The notes beneath the pieces are model-generated. The model was not told the DNA's origin and made no database searches. It saw only the letters and a list, made by a program, of their open reading frames with translations. The position numbers and the translations under genes were made by a program. This document shows positions 13,493 through 13,498 of a stretch of DNA of 13,498 nucleotides, piece by piece. Source of the DNA: Rhizobacter sp. (lineage in GTDB: Bacteria > Pseudomonadota > Gammaproteobacteria > Burkholderiales > Burkholderiaceae); the NCBI GenBank assembly GCA_014379885.1, contig JACMKW010000656.1:1-13498 (forward strand). The letters run 5' to 3'. Numbering within the stretch: the first letter of the stretch is position 1; every line of letters begins with the position of its first letter.

Positions 13493-13498
13493 TGCGCA

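Overview
The window is GC-rich DNA (by eye well above 60% G+C). Long spurious reading frames run antisense to most genes, as expected at such composition. Protein styles fit a beta-proteobacterium of the order Burkholderiales, perhaps the Rubrivivax/Ideonella/Rhizobacter group. The pointers are cell-surface lipoproteins of the form 'ACGGSDD' or 'GCGGNSDS', a PET-hydrolase-like secreted esterase, a CrtC/AttH-like lipocalin protein, and the dispersed CCGTTCG..CTGAGCCTGTCGAAGG repeat at the right end. The order assignment is inference from sequence style, not a search result.

Left block (1-4094, minus strand). An AraC-family regulator is followed downstream by a lipoprotein type-B carboxylesterase, then by a secreted alpha/beta hydrolase of the polyester-hydrolase/chlorophyllase-like type with an extra N-terminal beta-rich domain. 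A further exported or membrane protein is cut by the window edge; its ATG overlaps the hydrolase stop as TGATG. This looks like a regulated extracellular/periplasmic ester-degradation cluster. Two sets of direct repeats, each with 20-bp periodicity, lie where operators would be expected: one between araC and the esterase, one just upstream of araC.

Middle block (4209-6223, minus strand). An orphan CrtC/AttH-like lipocalin protein precedes a short membrane-anchored GGDEF-domain protein. The GGDEF catalytic residues are replaced, but the RxxD inhibitory (c-di-GMP-binding) site is kept, which suggests a receptor or scaffold rather than a cyclase.

Right block (6280-12406, plus strand). A SWIM-zinc-finger SNF2-family ATPase diverges from the lipocalin gene. 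It is followed by a 629-residue protein with a His-Gly / Cys core resembling Stv-like (putative adhesin or effector) proteins, then a 97-residue orphan protein with a strong ribosome binding site. A complete vapBC toxin-antitoxin operon follows, with a clear promoter and a palindromic operator over its -10 box.

Right edge (12413-13498, minus strand). A beta-lactamase-fold lipoprotein (serine hydrolase) converges on vapC with six bases between the stop codons. Dispersed repeat units sit just upstream of its start.

There is no tRNA, rRNA, CRISPR array, insertion sequence or phage gene that I can see. No gap without a gene exceeds 300 bases.
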